From Salminus brasiliensis (taxonomy: Eukaryota; Chordata; Actinopteri; Characiformes; Bryconidae), in contig NC_132878.1 in assembly GCF_030463535.1 (NCBI RefSeq), positions 29,916,761 to 29,980,760 on the forward strand: DNA of 64,000 bases, written 5' to 3'. Below the pieces are notes generated by a model. The model worked only from the letters and a program-made list of their open reading frames with translations, was not told where the DNA came from and did no database searches. The translations under genes were made by a program, and so were the position numbers. How positions within the stretch are numbered: the first letter of the stretch is position 1; every line of letters starts with the position of its first letter. Shown in pieces: positions 20,813 to 32,580 of the stretch.

Positions 20813-21110
20813 TTAGGGCTGAACAATATTCACATCGCATGACATGTAATGTCACAAGGCAAATTTTCTTAAATGCTACAATGTTGCTTGATACAAAAGT
20901 AAAATAAACACTGCTCTTATTTCCCCTGACAGTTCTACCAATAGCAGATTATACCTGCCCAGTATTGTTTATTTTACTTCAGCCTTGGATACACTTTTGG
21001 TAAAAAATCTTGAAAAAAAAAACATTCCTGTATTTTTAATATCGCAATAAATATTGCTGAACAACAAAATATCGTAATGTCCGATCTTTTGGAGTATCTT
21101 GCAGCCCTAA
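20813..21110. mobile_element. MITE with TTAGGGCTG / CAGCCCTAA ends
   Basis: Inverted ends of 9 bp enclose about 300 bp containing repeated phrases 'caatatt', 'atatcg' and 'gcaataaatattgctg', typical of teleost hAT-type MITEs that start 'agggctgcacgat'. No coding capacity. Confidence 0.6.
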
Positions 21111-21480
21111 TAGAAATCACAAAACCACTAAACCTATACACACAACACACTGCACCTACAGCACATTCATTTATCCCAACCCATCTTAGTAATTTAGAGT
21201 AACGTTACACTTGTCCAAATTTCTTTGCATCCCAAGTTAATAACTAAGCATTCAGCACATCACATGGTAATGTAGGTGTCTCCCCCACAGTTAAAGCTTG
21301 ACTAGCAGCATTTAGTTATTTAGCATTGTATTTAATCATTATTAAATGCTCCACTCATTTGAATACAGTTGTGCCTTATAGTCCCCCTGAGGTAGTTAAT
21401 ACAGCCTGTAGTGTACACTCACCCAAAACCAATGACACGTCGTCCCTTATCCCATCTACCAGGATTCCATGAGTTGAAAT

Positions 21481-22018
21481 AAGGGCGTTTTCACACTTGT
21501 CCCTAATACACAAGTCCACATCCAGGAGCAATTTTGGGCTTGTTTGGGAAAGGGGCTTGATATTACTGGTTTGCTTTTAACCCCTTAACACAGTATGGCT
21601 TATTACACACTAAGGTGTATTACTCAGTAACTACAGGGACAAACTCTGTACAAACTCGAGGGGCTAATATTTGGGAATAGAAATTTGGAACAACTTCTGG
21701 AATAGGCTGTTTAAGGGGTTAAACTGAGAAACTCCAACAATCAAGGATCAGTTGTACAATTCTGAACGGTACTTTTCTGCATGCATTTTTGTGAAATTGT
21801 GGGGCCTAGTTTCATCTTTTTACTGATTTTCCTTGTTTTCCTTTGATACGAACATTCAAGCAACAAAGCTTGAGGCCTGCAGTAGACCAGACCTAGAAAC
21901 AAACCCCAGAACACCGATTTCTGGACCGCTCCGGGCTTGAAAACAGCTTTCACACAAATATACTGAACTCACAGAGCAAGCAGACCTGGGTCCGATAAAA
22001 AGCTCTAATGTGAAAATC
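21481..22018. mobile_element. Probable MITE with 'gggcgttttcacac' end
   Basis: It starts agggcgttttcacacttgtc and ends near gctctaatgtgaaaat. In between are actgggtccga-like and ggaccgctccgggcttg phrases seen in a common fish element that begins with 'tttcacac'. The inverted ends are short and imperfect. A smaller TTAA-flanked element is nested inside it (21577-21722). Confidence 0.4.
21577..21722. mobile_element. piggyBac-type MITE with TTAA duplication
   Basis: The sequence is flanked on both sides by TTAA (21577-21580, 21719-21722). It starts CCCCTTAA and ends TTAAGGGG, a perfect 8-bp inverted repeat. TTAA target duplication with ends starting CCC is the signature of the piggyBac superfamily. 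At 138 bp internal it has no coding capacity. A second, end-less fragment lies at 10848-10904. Confidence 0.75.
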
Positions 22019-24590
22019 ATAAGATTTCAAAACCAGAATTTCACTAAAATGCTTATTTCAGTCGCTTCAAATCCAAAAGGTGAGAACAGTGAGAGGTTCA
22101 AACTAAAGAGAGTAGAGACAGGTGGCAAGAGAGAGAGACAAGAGAGGGTAGGAGGGGCAGGGGTGGTGGGTCCTACAATTATCATATCAATGCTCTACCA
22201 AGTATCACTACAATTCCCAAAATACAATGCAAATCCAGTGACATGCACTTGTGAAATCACTGTATTTACTGTAATATTTACTCTAATACTCGCACTGTGT
22301 ATTCTCCTTGATATTGTGTGCACTGTGAGTGGAGTCAGGTGGGGCCAACACTAGTTAGGTCAGGTCTCTCCTACTGTCATTGCAAACTGTGCACATTGCC
22401 ACTGCTGTAGTTTAAAGCCCACTCAGTTGCCTCTGACCTCAACCCTGCCTCACTGATCTCCAAAATAAAACCATATTTCTATGCTGATCCCAATTCACAA
22501 AACACTTGACACCAATCTGGAAACCTGAAGAGACACAGTTTCTGAAAACTGAAATTGTCAGTCGGCTTTGCTACGGGAACAAGAGAAGATGAGCACTGCA
22601 ACCCATCTAGCTACATAAAAAAACTGTGTTACATTCTAGCATGTGTCAGTTTCTGCCCCTTCTGTGTGTAATTCCACACTTATGCTCATATTTTCCATGC
22701 GTTCAGAAAGGAAGTGTTACTAGCTTTGTTTTTTCCCCCCCTTTCAGTTTCGCCTCTGCTTCAGCATGTGTAGGATAAATTTAGCTCAGTCAGCTCAAGT
22801 TTAGGAACTTGCTCTGCATACTCCACACACACATACACACAATTGTGGCTGTATCCGGGCAAAACAGTTACTACAAAACCACCAGCATCAGTGTTGTCAG
22901 CCAATCATGTAAGACACCCACTAACCTGCCCCACAGCTAAAATACAGCATATCACCACTTACTCCGCTCACGCCCATCACAGAGCAGATGAGCACATGAC
23001 CAAGTACTTGGTCTAAAAAAAAAAAACACAACATAGAAAGTAGAGCAGTGGAATAAGAGTGCAGTCAGACTTCTGCTCTAACATCACCACTAATAGATCT
23101 CTATCTGTTTGGAAATGAAAGCCTGACAGGATCTTTTTCCAGTTCTGTGTTCAGAAACTATTGCTTTGTGGTGCTTTTGCTTTCTATAGTCTTTCCATTC
23201 TCACTGCACATGCAGATTCCATGGAAGATTGGTTTGAGAGGCCATTAAAGCGATAGTTAGAGAAACCAAAATGTTCACAGTCCCTCCCTTTACCCCCAAA
23301 TCAACATTTTGGTCAATAAGTGTTTGGTGCTTCTTCAGTTTTGCCACTGGAGCTATGAAGGTGATGCAGGTAACAAATGATGGAAGTTTATGTATACCAA
23401 TTAGCATGGTGCTAACTGATAAGCCTCACACACTCATCACGAAAGCCGTTTTCACATATAAAGTATAATACAGGCATTATCCAGAGATGCCCAATCGCAC
23501 ATGTAGCGTACTGCCGCATATTTTCTGTGACAGACACATTCTCACTGTAGAAAATGTTTCATGTGGTTGTGCTTGTGTAGCACGTGCAGGAAGTACGGCA
23601 CGACCCACTGTGAATTCTCCGGAAATTGACATGGGCTCACTCACAATTACCCAGACTTTGTACAAGGGGGCTGCCATGTCCTCCTAACTGGTTTGGACAT
23701 TTGCTCACAGCTCCTGTTTGGACACATAGAGCTCCTCCGGATAATGATAGCGGCTCCCTGAAACCTGTAAGTATACCTGCAAATCGGAATATTGTGTATT
23801 TTATATTGAGATTGTATACTGTATGTTGTATATCGGCCTCATTCACTCGAGGGAGAGACATAGCAATTGACAGACGTAGCAAGACAGTGACAAGGGCAAA
23901 CGCTGAATCAAGTGAAGTGTGTAAACGGACAACACATTTGCCTATATTCATGTTTAGCTAAAGGGTGTCCATATAGACTGATTTTATTTATGTATTTACA
24001 TGCTGATTGGTCTTTATTTTTGTGGAGCAATCAACTGTGCTACTGTATTGAAGGCCAAACTCTCTGAAAACACGACTCTATGAGTTGAATCAAAATAACA
24101 AAATAACAAAAAAACAACAACAAAAAGGTAAACATGAGTTTTCTTGTTCCTATTTTACAGCTACTGTTTTCCATTTTTGATGCAGACTGGGTTTAGTGTG
24201 TGACTGTTTTGTCGTGCTACCTTTCTTTGGTAGTGATGATACATTTCCTGCATACTATATTAGCTCCATTAACCTTTAATACACATATCTGACTTTTAAA
24301 CCAGTACCGTGACTTGGCTTCTTGACTACATTTGGAGTGATGAGGGGGAAAACAGTGTAAAGTAGATTTTCCTCAAAACGGTCACTTTAATTTTGCGCTT
24401 CAACTTAAAAAACAGTACTAAAATGTCAGTAGGAAATGGAACCCAGATTTGGAGGAAAAAATCACCTCTAGGGTCCTTATTTAGACATTAAGTCGTCTCC
24501 CACTTCTGGAATGTATGACATCATACTTTTGTGTTCATTTTGGGGGCTTGTAGTAGCACGAGCTGGTGGGTGGAGGTGTGTTTGCAGGGT
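22019..24590. other. Gene-poor interval, one dispersed repeat
   Basis: A possible MITE family member begins at about 23244 (ttaaagcgatagttagagaa); diverged relatives appear at about 31147 (aaagtgatagttcaga) and, inverted, at 51060-51230 (actattgcttta). Open frames of 65 to 110 residues on both strands around 23480-23960 have no splice or family support. The block 23480-23760 has slightly higher GC and may be an unrecognised repeat. No gene is called. Confidence 0.35.
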
Positions 24591-24596
24591 CTTATG

Positions 24597-24605
24597 CACA
24601 CACAG

Positions 24606-24642
<37 letters not shown>

Positions 24643-24825
24643 CAAACTCCTGGTTTTAGAGCAGGTGGCAGGGTGGGTTCCCATGGGGACTCTATTGGAT
24701 GCCAGTGTAATGACATCACCAGTCTCTATCCTTAACTGGGGGGCTTTGGGTAACGAAGCAGGAAGAGTTTCCTTTGATCTACACATGTGCGCGCGTGCAC
24801 ACACACACACACACGCACACATACC
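24597..24825. repeat. (CA)n microsatellites
   Basis: CA runs lie at 24597-24641 and 24787-24825, the second with a short alternating gcgcgcgtgc start. Apparent open frames across them are low-complexity artefacts. Confidence 0.9.
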
Positions 24826-24910
24826 AGTCTCTGGGTTTTCCACATTCCTATTTCCCCAGTGCAACCAGTCAAATAAGGAGGGGGTATCTGCGGTGTTTTT
24901 GCTGCTATTT

Positions 24911-25869
24911 TAGGGCTTCCTTCCCACATAGCTGACACACATAGCTGACATCCACCCACACCCTTAAAAGCAGGGTTACACCTTTTTAGAGCAAGGAATA
25001 CAGTATGCCTCAGAAAAGCCCCCAAAACAGCTATTTTCAGTTTCCGTGTCAGCAGAGTGTCAATCAGAGGCCTGTGAAGCCTTTGCAGTCTTTGCACTGC
25101 GTGAAAATATGTGTATTTTCATGTTGCATATTCTCATACTTTTGCAGCCTCAGGGATCGAAAAGGCCTACATCTACCTTCACTATGTGTCCAAAAGTATA
25201 GCTGCACATCCAGCACATCCAGAAGTGTATAATAGGGAGTTTGTCCCCTTTACTGCACTAACACACTCTACTCCCCTGGAAAGGCTTTACACTAGATGTT
25301 GGAACATTGCTGTGAGAAGGATTTGATTGCATTTAGCCCCACCAAGCAAGGAGATTATTATGCCACTTCAACTCATCCCAAAATTAGTTAATGGATCTTT
25401 GTACTGATCAAGACACATATTTGGTATCTGATGTGTTTCTTTACAAGAAGAGATGCTAGGCTAACCTTGTTAGTAAACACCTGACTTGTCAGGTGTCACA
25501 AATTTCACCTCCATAAACACTTGGCCAAAGCATTATCTCATCCCGTCTCTCAAAACACATCCAGATCTTCATTTTTTTGGTGGAGAAATGTGGTTTAGAA
25601 CATTGTATGTCTGCATTTTGTCTACACAAACACAAACACAAAACTAAACGGTTTCCGCAAAGCTGAGCAGTGGGGGAGCCATTTTATGTAGCTGTTTTAA
25701 CTTCTCTCCTACATAATTTATTTCAACTTGTTTACATAGGTTAATTTGTTTGGGAGATTAAATTGGTGACACTGTAAGTTTAGTGTTTTTATACCTAGCG
25801 TCCCCCTTTCTAAATTCACAATTTACTTGTCTGATAGACTACATCTGGTTCAATGATCACATGTGTTCA

Positions 25870-25870
<1 letters not shown>
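24911..25870. other. Nothing recognised
   Basis: No exon, repeat family or RNA gene could be supported. A short direct duplication tagctgaca(c) occurs at 24930-24950. Confidence 0.35.
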
Positions 25871-25900
<30 letters not shown>

Positions 25901-25912
25901 TATTTTTTTATT
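25871..25912. repeat. (ATT)n microsatellite
   Basis: About 13 ATT units, followed by a T-rich tract to 25925. Confidence 0.95.
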
Positions 25913-25925
25913 TTTAATTTTTTTT

Positions 25926-26590
25926 ACCAAACTATTAAGTCCTAATAGTAACATCAGCACATACTGTTTCGTTATATTGATTGAATGGCATCCCAGCTTG
26001 CGGAGAATGTTATAGGAATGTTCAGCAATGTTTTTGAAAGGCTCCAGGAAGGTTAGCCTTTAATGGTTTGCAATGTTAATATATTAATACATTTCTTACA
26101 CAACATTCCTAGTTAGACCAAAACTAACATAATCAAAACATCTGATGTAACTTTTCCAAAACTAAAACTACAATAAATAAAATACAATGTAATAAAAGCT
26201 CTTTAAAATGTGAATTGTGAAAATCTCATAATCAGTTGTTGGAATAAACATATGCATGTAAAAAAGCCACTTTTTTAAGCAAAGATCCAATCCAAATGAT
26301 TCTATTGTCATGATTTTATAAACCACTGCCTTTACTAAAGAACCTTTAAAAAGTCCCTTTTTACTGTAGGTTACACACACAAAAAAAGACAGGGACACAT
26401 CACAGCAGAGGTCAAACTCTTTGCTGCAGACACAATCTGTTCATAATGTGTGTGTGTATGTGTGTGTGTTGTTTTCACCTTCATTAAACTGCTGTAGGTT
26501 AATTGAGATTAATGCCTCTGTCATGGAGGTTTGCTGAGGTCAGGAAAAGTAACCATTAGCACCATTAAAGAGAACTCTCAGTTATGGAAA
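25926..26590. other. Nothing recognised
   Basis: AT-rich, no supported exon or repeat family. A short (TG)n lies at 26447-26470. Confidence 0.35.
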
Positions 26591-26602
26591 GTTATACCTT
26601 AC

Positions 26603-26619
26603 TCACACACACACACACA

Positions 26620-26715
<96 letters not shown>

Positions 26716-26722
26716 CACACAC
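26603..26722. repeat. (CA)n with internal (GCAC)n, 120 bp
   Basis: A CA run switches to gcacgcac units (26620-26650) and back to CA. Alternating purine-pyrimidine sequence of this length can adopt Z-DNA. Confidence 0.95.
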
Positions 26723-26848
26723 ATTCATGTTACCATGTTTTAAAGGTGCACGTATTTTGTGCTCCTGAAACCATATCTGAATGCCGCAGTGGGAGGCTTT
26801 GCCAGCTGAGAGTTTATGAGAGCTGATGTTAAACAATATATGGTACTA

Positions 26849-26955
26849 AACTAGTGGTTCTCAATTCTGGTCATGAGGCTCCACGACTCTGCATTGGTTC
26901 TAGTGTTCTCTGCCCCAACACACCTGATTTGACCTAATTGACCTCTCCAAGTGCC
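26849..26955. mobile_element. Half of a hAT-type MITE
   Basis: It starts tagtggttctcaattctggt and contains gttctctgccccaacacacc followed by tgatttgacctaattgac, the standard left half of a very common teleost hAT MITE. The right end is missing. Confidence 0.65.
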
Positions 26956-27459
26956 ACCCACAAATGTGTACTATAGAGCAAATCAGCATTATCTTACAAT
27001 GACAATTATACTAATTAAAATTATACTAATCCTTTTTATTGTTTATCAGTTATTTGAGAGTTTCCTAACCAAGTTATTGTAAATGATTGCAGTGATTTTA
27101 TGAGTAAATAATAAAATACTGAGTGTGTAAATGCTTGTTGAGTCCTTGTTGTTATTTGTGAACCTGGTGCTTTTAGTTTTCTTGATTAGATTAGACTAGG
27201 ATCCACAGCAATTCTGCTGATTTTGCAAACTGACATTTTTAAACCCTGTTCTTTCTGTGCGGGAGTATATTTCACAATTCTTCACAATACAGACCTAAAT
27301 ACAACAGAAATATTTGTTATTTTGCCACTGCTTGGTATACATGTAACCAAACCAACTTGCAACTTTTACATATTTTCTTTTTGCTTATGCCACCTATTAC
27401 ATAACATAAGCTGCTCACCTTCTTACTGAATGTTACTGTTTATGTTTACAAACAAAATA
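26956..27459. other. Nothing recognised
   Basis: AT-rich interval between the hAT MITE half and the first 74-bp array. No supported exon, repeat family or RNA gene. Confidence 0.35.
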
Positions 27460-27775
27460 CATATGAGAGACTGTAACACACCTCAGTTTATATCACAACA
27501 CCTACATTTAGAGTGTTATTAATATTCAAACCTAATGAGAGACTGTAACACATACCTCAGTTTATATCACAATACCTACATTTAGAGTGTTATTAATATT
27601 CAAACCTAATGAGAGACTGTAACGCACACCTCAGTTTATATCACAATACCTACATTTAGAGTGTTATTAATATTCAAACCTAATGAGAGACTGTAACGCA
27701 CACCTCAGTTTATATCACAATATCTACATTTAGAGTGTTATTAATATTCAACCCTAGACTGTAACACACACCTCA
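27460..27775 (+). repeat. 74-bp minisatellite, array A (about four units)
   Basis: Units of 74 bp contain gagagactgtaacacacacc, tcagtttatatcacaatacc and tacatttagagtgttattaa. Unit starts (cctaatgaga) lie at 27531, 27605 and 27679. The same family in the same orientation forms arrays at 44522-45733 and 62168-62485. This array has its own variant (ttcaaacctaat instead of ttcaaccctaat). It ends into a different dispersed repeat (cttatatagcacctttcaca, 27781-27825). Confidence 0.95.
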
Positions 27776-27825
27776 GTTGAACTTATATAGCACCTTTCAC
27801 AAACCCAAGGACACTTTGCAAAGAG

Positions 27826-28360
27826 AGAAATGATGCGTTACGAGTGAAATGATAAAGAGAAGAAAAAATAAAAGTTTAGAGCAAACATTTGAAGTACGAA
27901 AAGGTTGTACAGTTGCAAAAATGATGAGGAAGAAAGTTTGCTCTGATATCTGGGAGCCTGAGCCAACATAAAATACACTACAAGATGGAAGTGAAGTGTT
28001 TGTCATGGTTGTAACTATACTGTCATTATGTCAGAGACATTTGTCCCTGAATCTCCCTCCGTTTCCGAACAGGAAATTAGCTCATCGTTCTCGTGATAGC
28101 ATTGAAAACCACTACACACACACACAAACACATGACTTAACTTTTGTTCCTCTTTCCCCTCTCGCTCTCTGCAGTCAGATATGAGCTCAGTGTTTACACT
28201 TAGGAGGAAGCCAGCTAATGTGTGATTTTAACAAATAAGCACACAAAACAGTCAAATCCAAATGAAACACTGAATTGATCATTCAGAACTGACTAAGTAT
28301 GCTTTTTTGGCAACCGTAAATTAGTAATCATAAATGTAACAGTTGTAACATCTTACTGTT
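27826..28360. other. Nothing recognised
   Basis: A short (AC)n lies at 28113-28124. No supported exon. Confidence 0.35.
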
Positions 28361-28690
28361 GTAAAAGTGCACAGTAATGTCAGGATAAAACAACAGGTCT
28401 GTGGCAAAGACATGCTTAATCAAAATTAATCTAAAATGTAAAACACATCTAAATACAACCGGTAATAAAGCAGTTAAGGCAGACTGCATGTCTAGTGGCT
28501 TTATTTGGGCTAGGCCAAAACCCATGGGCAAAGAATAATCAAAAACCAGAAAGCAAGAGCACAGGGTCAAAAACCAGGTAAATCAGTAATACAGCCAAGG
28601 CTCACAAATCAGAGTAGCAACCACAGGGACTTTGCAAAGAGCAAACACAAAGGCCAATTCTCAGTCTGCATTCATGTCTGTACTTGTGTA
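28361..28690. repeat. Possible retroelement-derived fragment
   Basis: Phrases such as aaaaccagaaagcaagagca, cagggtcaaaaaccaggtaa and gcaaagagcaaacacaaagg resemble an A-rich teleost interspersed repeat with 'caaaaccagg' phrases. Class and borders are unknown. Confidence 0.3.
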
Positions 28691-28966
28691 GGTCATCAGG
28701 TGCAGAAAAGTACTGATCCATTCAAAAATTCACATCTAGCCAAGTACAGTCCAAATGTCTGGATGTGTTCAGGTTCCGCCAGTGTTATTAAGGATGCATC
28801 AGGACATAATTTCTGTGGAATTGGCATAGCCAAATGTCCCAGAATGCATTACACACCCCGCTGCTGTTCCAAGAGCAAAATTGCTGTGCAGTCGTAAGTC
28901 GCAGTCCAAACTTGACATACTTTGAGAATCTTACTTTGAAAGTATTGAGAATCTTCCAAAGGCTTA

Positions 28967-30108
28967 CAGTGGGGAAAAAAAAGTATTTAGTCACTCACCA
29001 ATTGTGCAAGTTCTCCCACTTAAAAAAATGAGAGAGGCCTGTAATTGACATCATAGGTAGACTTCAACTATAAGAGACAAAATGAGGAAAAAATTTTGAA
29101 AATCACATTGTCTGATTTTTAAAGAATTTATTTGCAAAAAATGGTGGAGAATAAGTATTTGGTCACCTACAAACAAGCAAGATTTCTGGCTGTCACAGAC
29201 CTGTAACTTCTTCTTTAAGAGGCTTCTCTGTCCTCCACTCATTACCTGTATTAATGGCACCTGTTTGAACTCGTTAACAGTATAAAAGACACCTGCCCAC
29301 AACCTCAAACAGTCACACTCCAAACTCCACTATGGTGAAGACCAAAGAGCTGTCGAAGGACACCAGAAACAAAATTGTAGACCTGCACCAGGCTGGGAAG
29401 ACTGAATCTGCAATAGGCAAGCAGCTTGGTGTGAAGAAATCTACTGTGGGAGCAATAATCAGAAAATGGGAGACCTACAAGACCACTGCTAATCTCCCTC
29501 GATCAGGGGCTCCACGCAAGATCTCAGCCCGTGGGGTCAAAATGATCACAAGAACAGTGAGCAAAAAACCCAGAACCACACCTAGTGATGACCTGCAGAA
29601 AGCTGGGACCAACGTTACAAAGGCTTCCGTCAGTAACACACTACGCCGCCAGGGACTAAGATCTTGCAGTGCCAGACGTGTTCCCCTGCTTAAGCCAGTA
29701 CATATCCGGGCACGTCTGAAGTTTGCTAGAGAGCATTTGGATGTTCCGGAAGAGTATTGGGAGAATGTCTTATGGTCAGATGAAACCAAAGTAGAACTGT
29801 TTGGTACAAACACAACTCGTTGTGTTTGGAGGAGAGTGAATGCTGAGTTGCATCCAAAGAACACCATACCAACTGTGAAGCATGGGGGTGGCAACATCAT
29901 GCTTTGGGGCTGTTTCTCTGCAAAGGGACTAGGACGACTGGTCCGTATACATGAAAGAATGAATGGGGCCATGTATTGTGAGATTTTGAGTGCAAACCTC
30001 CTTCCATCAGCAAGGGCATTGAAGATGAAACGTGGCTGGGTCTTTCAGCATGACAATGATCCCAAGCACACTGCCAGGGCAACAAAGGAGTGGCTTCGTA
30101 AGAATAAG
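28967..30108 (+). mobile_element. Young Tc1-like transposon, 3' truncated
   Basis: It starts after TA (28965-28966) with cagtggggaaaaaaaagtat, the left TIR of a Tc1 family widespread in fish. A 5' region (aattgtgcaagttctcccac; aagtatttggtcacctacaa; tgtaacttcttctttaagag) and a near-intact transposase follow. The right third of the element and the right TIR are absent: the family sequence stops near 30105, inside the codons after KEWLRKNK, and unrelated DNA follows. It therefore cannot transpose as it stands. The little-decayed reading frame indicates a more recent insertion than the other Tc1 relics here. Confidence 0.85.
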
Positions 30109-30129
30109 CTGAGGCTGGTGAGTGCATAG
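29332..30129 (+). pseudogene. Tc1-like transposase, C-terminally truncated
   Basis: The 265-residue frame starts at [12 protein letters not shown]. Residues 1-50 form the first helix-turn-helix ([20 protein letters not shown]), 54-66 a basic linker ([12 protein letters not shown]), and about 95-120 the second DNA-binding region ([19 protein letters not shown]). The DDE core shows the first Asp at D150 ([12 protein letters not shown]), a [12 protein letters not shown] stretch at 185-196, and the second Asp at D241 ([11 protein letters not shown]). Family members are about 340 residues and carry a third acidic residue in a PDLNPIENLW-type motif. This copy stops before it, so catalysis should be lost. 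A DNA-binding fragment could in principle still be made. No stop or frameshift occurs before the truncation. Confidence 0.85.
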
Positions 30130-31930
30130 GAGCACATCACCTGTCCATGAGCACTCCCCCTGAGGCCTCCTCTGAGCCATTACATAGACAAACTGTCACA
30201 GACAAATTCTATATTTCTATATTTTTCTTACAAAACTGACTTTATTTTGGGTGTTAAAAAAAAAATAAAATAAACAAAAACAGATATTTATAGTTGATTG
30301 TTATATAAAACGATGAGTAGTAGACCAATTGTTTTATATTTTGAATGTATTTGTTTTCAAACAAATACATTAAAAATCACTGTGTTGGTTTTATTATGGC
30401 ATATTTCTGTTATGTATTTTTTCTAAATAAACAAAATAAAAAGTTGCCTAAAAAGCCTACTGTATATGTTGTATATATTGCGACTCTATATTTTATAGTG
30501 AATTCTGTCAAACACAGCTGTCAGTATTTTACCATAAATATTAAGGATTTTGTACTGTGTATATCTTTTTTTTTTTTTTTTTAGAGTAACTGCAACCAAA
30601 GCTGGCATATACTGGTATACTACATTTCACAAAATAAATGCAAAAATTACAGGGTGGACAGGATATTTCTTTATAAATACAGTGCAAGAGTATTTAACAA
30701 TGGAATAACATATTTTCCATTAAAAAATACTACTAGTAGTATCTAATACAAATTATATTATATAGTGTAGTATAAATGATTGACTTTACAATATTTTATT
30801 GTTTGTAAATGATCTTTCACCTTAACATCAGTTATGGCTTTACTTTAATATTAACTAAGTAATTCCGATTCAGGTTATGAATTGAATTAAGCTTTAGAGC
30901 AGGTAAAGCTAAAAAGGTGTGTCTAGGACTGCCATGCTGACTCGGTGGGATATTTGCTAAAATGTGATCTAAAAATTGACTGTTTGTTCAGGTTGCCGCC
31001 CGGCTTGTGATCCTCAACCACACCTGGGCTAGGTACTTGCGGTCACTGTGACGACTGGCATTAGGAATGCTGGGGTTTTGGGTGAGGTGGGCACGCTCAC
31101 TGGGACATGCCCAAATCACTGGATTTAGAGAGCTGACCGATTGGGTTTAAAGTGATAGTTCAGATAAATATCTAATATACACAGTTTTCCTTCTATTACC
31201 TGAATTGTTTTGGATCTAGCAAGATAAGCTAAACAAACAAACAAACAAACAAAAGTACTGGGAATTGAGACTCAGAGACTGCTACTACTGTGTTTAGCTC
31301 TGCTAACATACATAAGTGTATGTTCAGAGACAAGAATAAATCATTCTGGTTGGGTGTGTGATTGATGATTTAGACATGCAGATAGCACCATGCTAATCAG
31401 TGTGATATGAGCTTCCATTACGCCTTGCGCCTTGGCCACATTTTTTACCCAGTTTTCTTTTTAAAAAAACAAGTGTGTGCATTTTCACTTTATATGCAGG
31501 TGTTTATCAACAGCCTGATATGAATAAAGCAACGTATTATTAAAAGTCACATATGTGCATTTACAGACAAAACCAGTGCCGTGATACATTTAAAGATGCG
31601 CCTTTAAATTGACAGTCCAAAAATCCAACTTACACAATCACAATTTTTATCCCTAATGTAGTTGATCAGCCATACTTCATGTCATTATCGATTTTCTTTC
31701 ATTTGTATCAGACAGTGGTAGCCAGTACCTAAGGCAAATGTCTATTTTTTTTATTCTATTTTATTAGCACTATGCTAATGGGTGAGCTTTAACTTTCCAT
31801 TATGACCATTATGCTACATTTGCCTTCCCATAAAACCATACTTTCTTTCTTCAAGTTAGGACAAGTTAGTGGTGTTTCCAGGTTTGGCTTCTTCTTAAGA
31901 CTTAAGACAGACTGCTTATAGAGGAGGGCT
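30130..31930. other. Gene-poor interval, AT-rich
   Basis: A 13-bp perfect hairpin lies at 30344-30371 (aatgtatttgttt / aaacaaatacatt, 2-base loop) and a T run at 30566-30583. A repeat with aaagtgatagttcaga starts near 31147. (ACAA)n lies at 31230-31250. No exon with splice support was found. Confidence 0.35.
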
Positions 31931-31985
31931 GTGGGATTCAAACCTCTGATCTCATGACAATCAGGCAGTAAGACAGTTGAGCCAC
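31931..31985 (-). mobile_element. tRNA-like SINE head fragment, minus strand
   Basis: The reverse complement starts gtggctcaactgtcttactg and ends aggtttgaatccc, giving A-box-like and B-box-like Pol III elements at tRNA spacing. It is too short and diverged to be a functional tRNA gene. Confidence 0.45.
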
Positions 31986-32099
31986 AGAAAGACGGTGTCC
32001 AGAAAGAATGTTAATATATTCTTTTATTCTTTTATATATTAATATATACAGTGTGATTCTGTATGGTGTAATTACATAGCTGTAGTAAGCCACAACCGT

Positions 32100-32580
32100 C
32101 TAACTGCTGGCTTGTCAATACCATAGGAGATCCAGACTTGAGTAAAAGTACAAGAGCTCTTTCAAAAAAGTGATTTGAGCAGAAGTAGACGTGTTCTTTA
32201 AGCTCCATACTGAAGTGGATGTACTTAAGTATTCAACATTTTCTGTGCTGTACTGTAAGTATTGCAAAGTAGTTTATTCTAAAATGTACTACTTAAGTAC
32301 TGAAAGTACAAGTACAAGTATTGTGTTATGTAGTTATTACAGAAAGCAGACAAAGTTTAAATATTATTGTTTATATTATTTCAAATGCTCATTAAAAAAA
32401 TTGTAACGAGTAACGATGCAGCACATAAACAATACAACAGAGTAAAAGTATTAAACTCACCCAAAATATGTAGTGAAGTAAAGGTGGAAGTAGAAGGAAA
32501 TAGTCCTTCAGTAGAGAACAGATACAGCCTTTTAGTAGCTCTACTTCCTTACTATACATCTCTGGTTCTCTGGTTCTGGT
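32100..32580 (+). repeat. 'agtaaaagtac' dispersed repeat
   Basis: It contains ttgagtaaaagtacaaga, gatgtacttaagtattcaac, tgtactacttaagtactgaa and ctacttccttactatacatc. The same family as 18111-18400 (which lies inverted). The 'agtacttaagtac' phrases are internally palindromic. Non-coding. Confidence 0.6.

Noticed and set aside
24511..24913. Several open frames on both strands
   Set aside because: They are built on CA microsatellites (His-Thr or Cys-Val runs); the same applies to 26531-26836 and 43308-43739.
27460..27775. Regular direct repeats that could look like a CRISPR array
   Set aside because: Units are contiguous 74-bp copies without unique spacers, in an intron-rich vertebrate sequence; this is a minisatellite. 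The same holds for the other 74-bp and 82-bp arrays.
29475..29972. 165-codon minus-strand frame
   Set aside because: It is the antisense shadow of the Tc1 transposase at 29332-30129.
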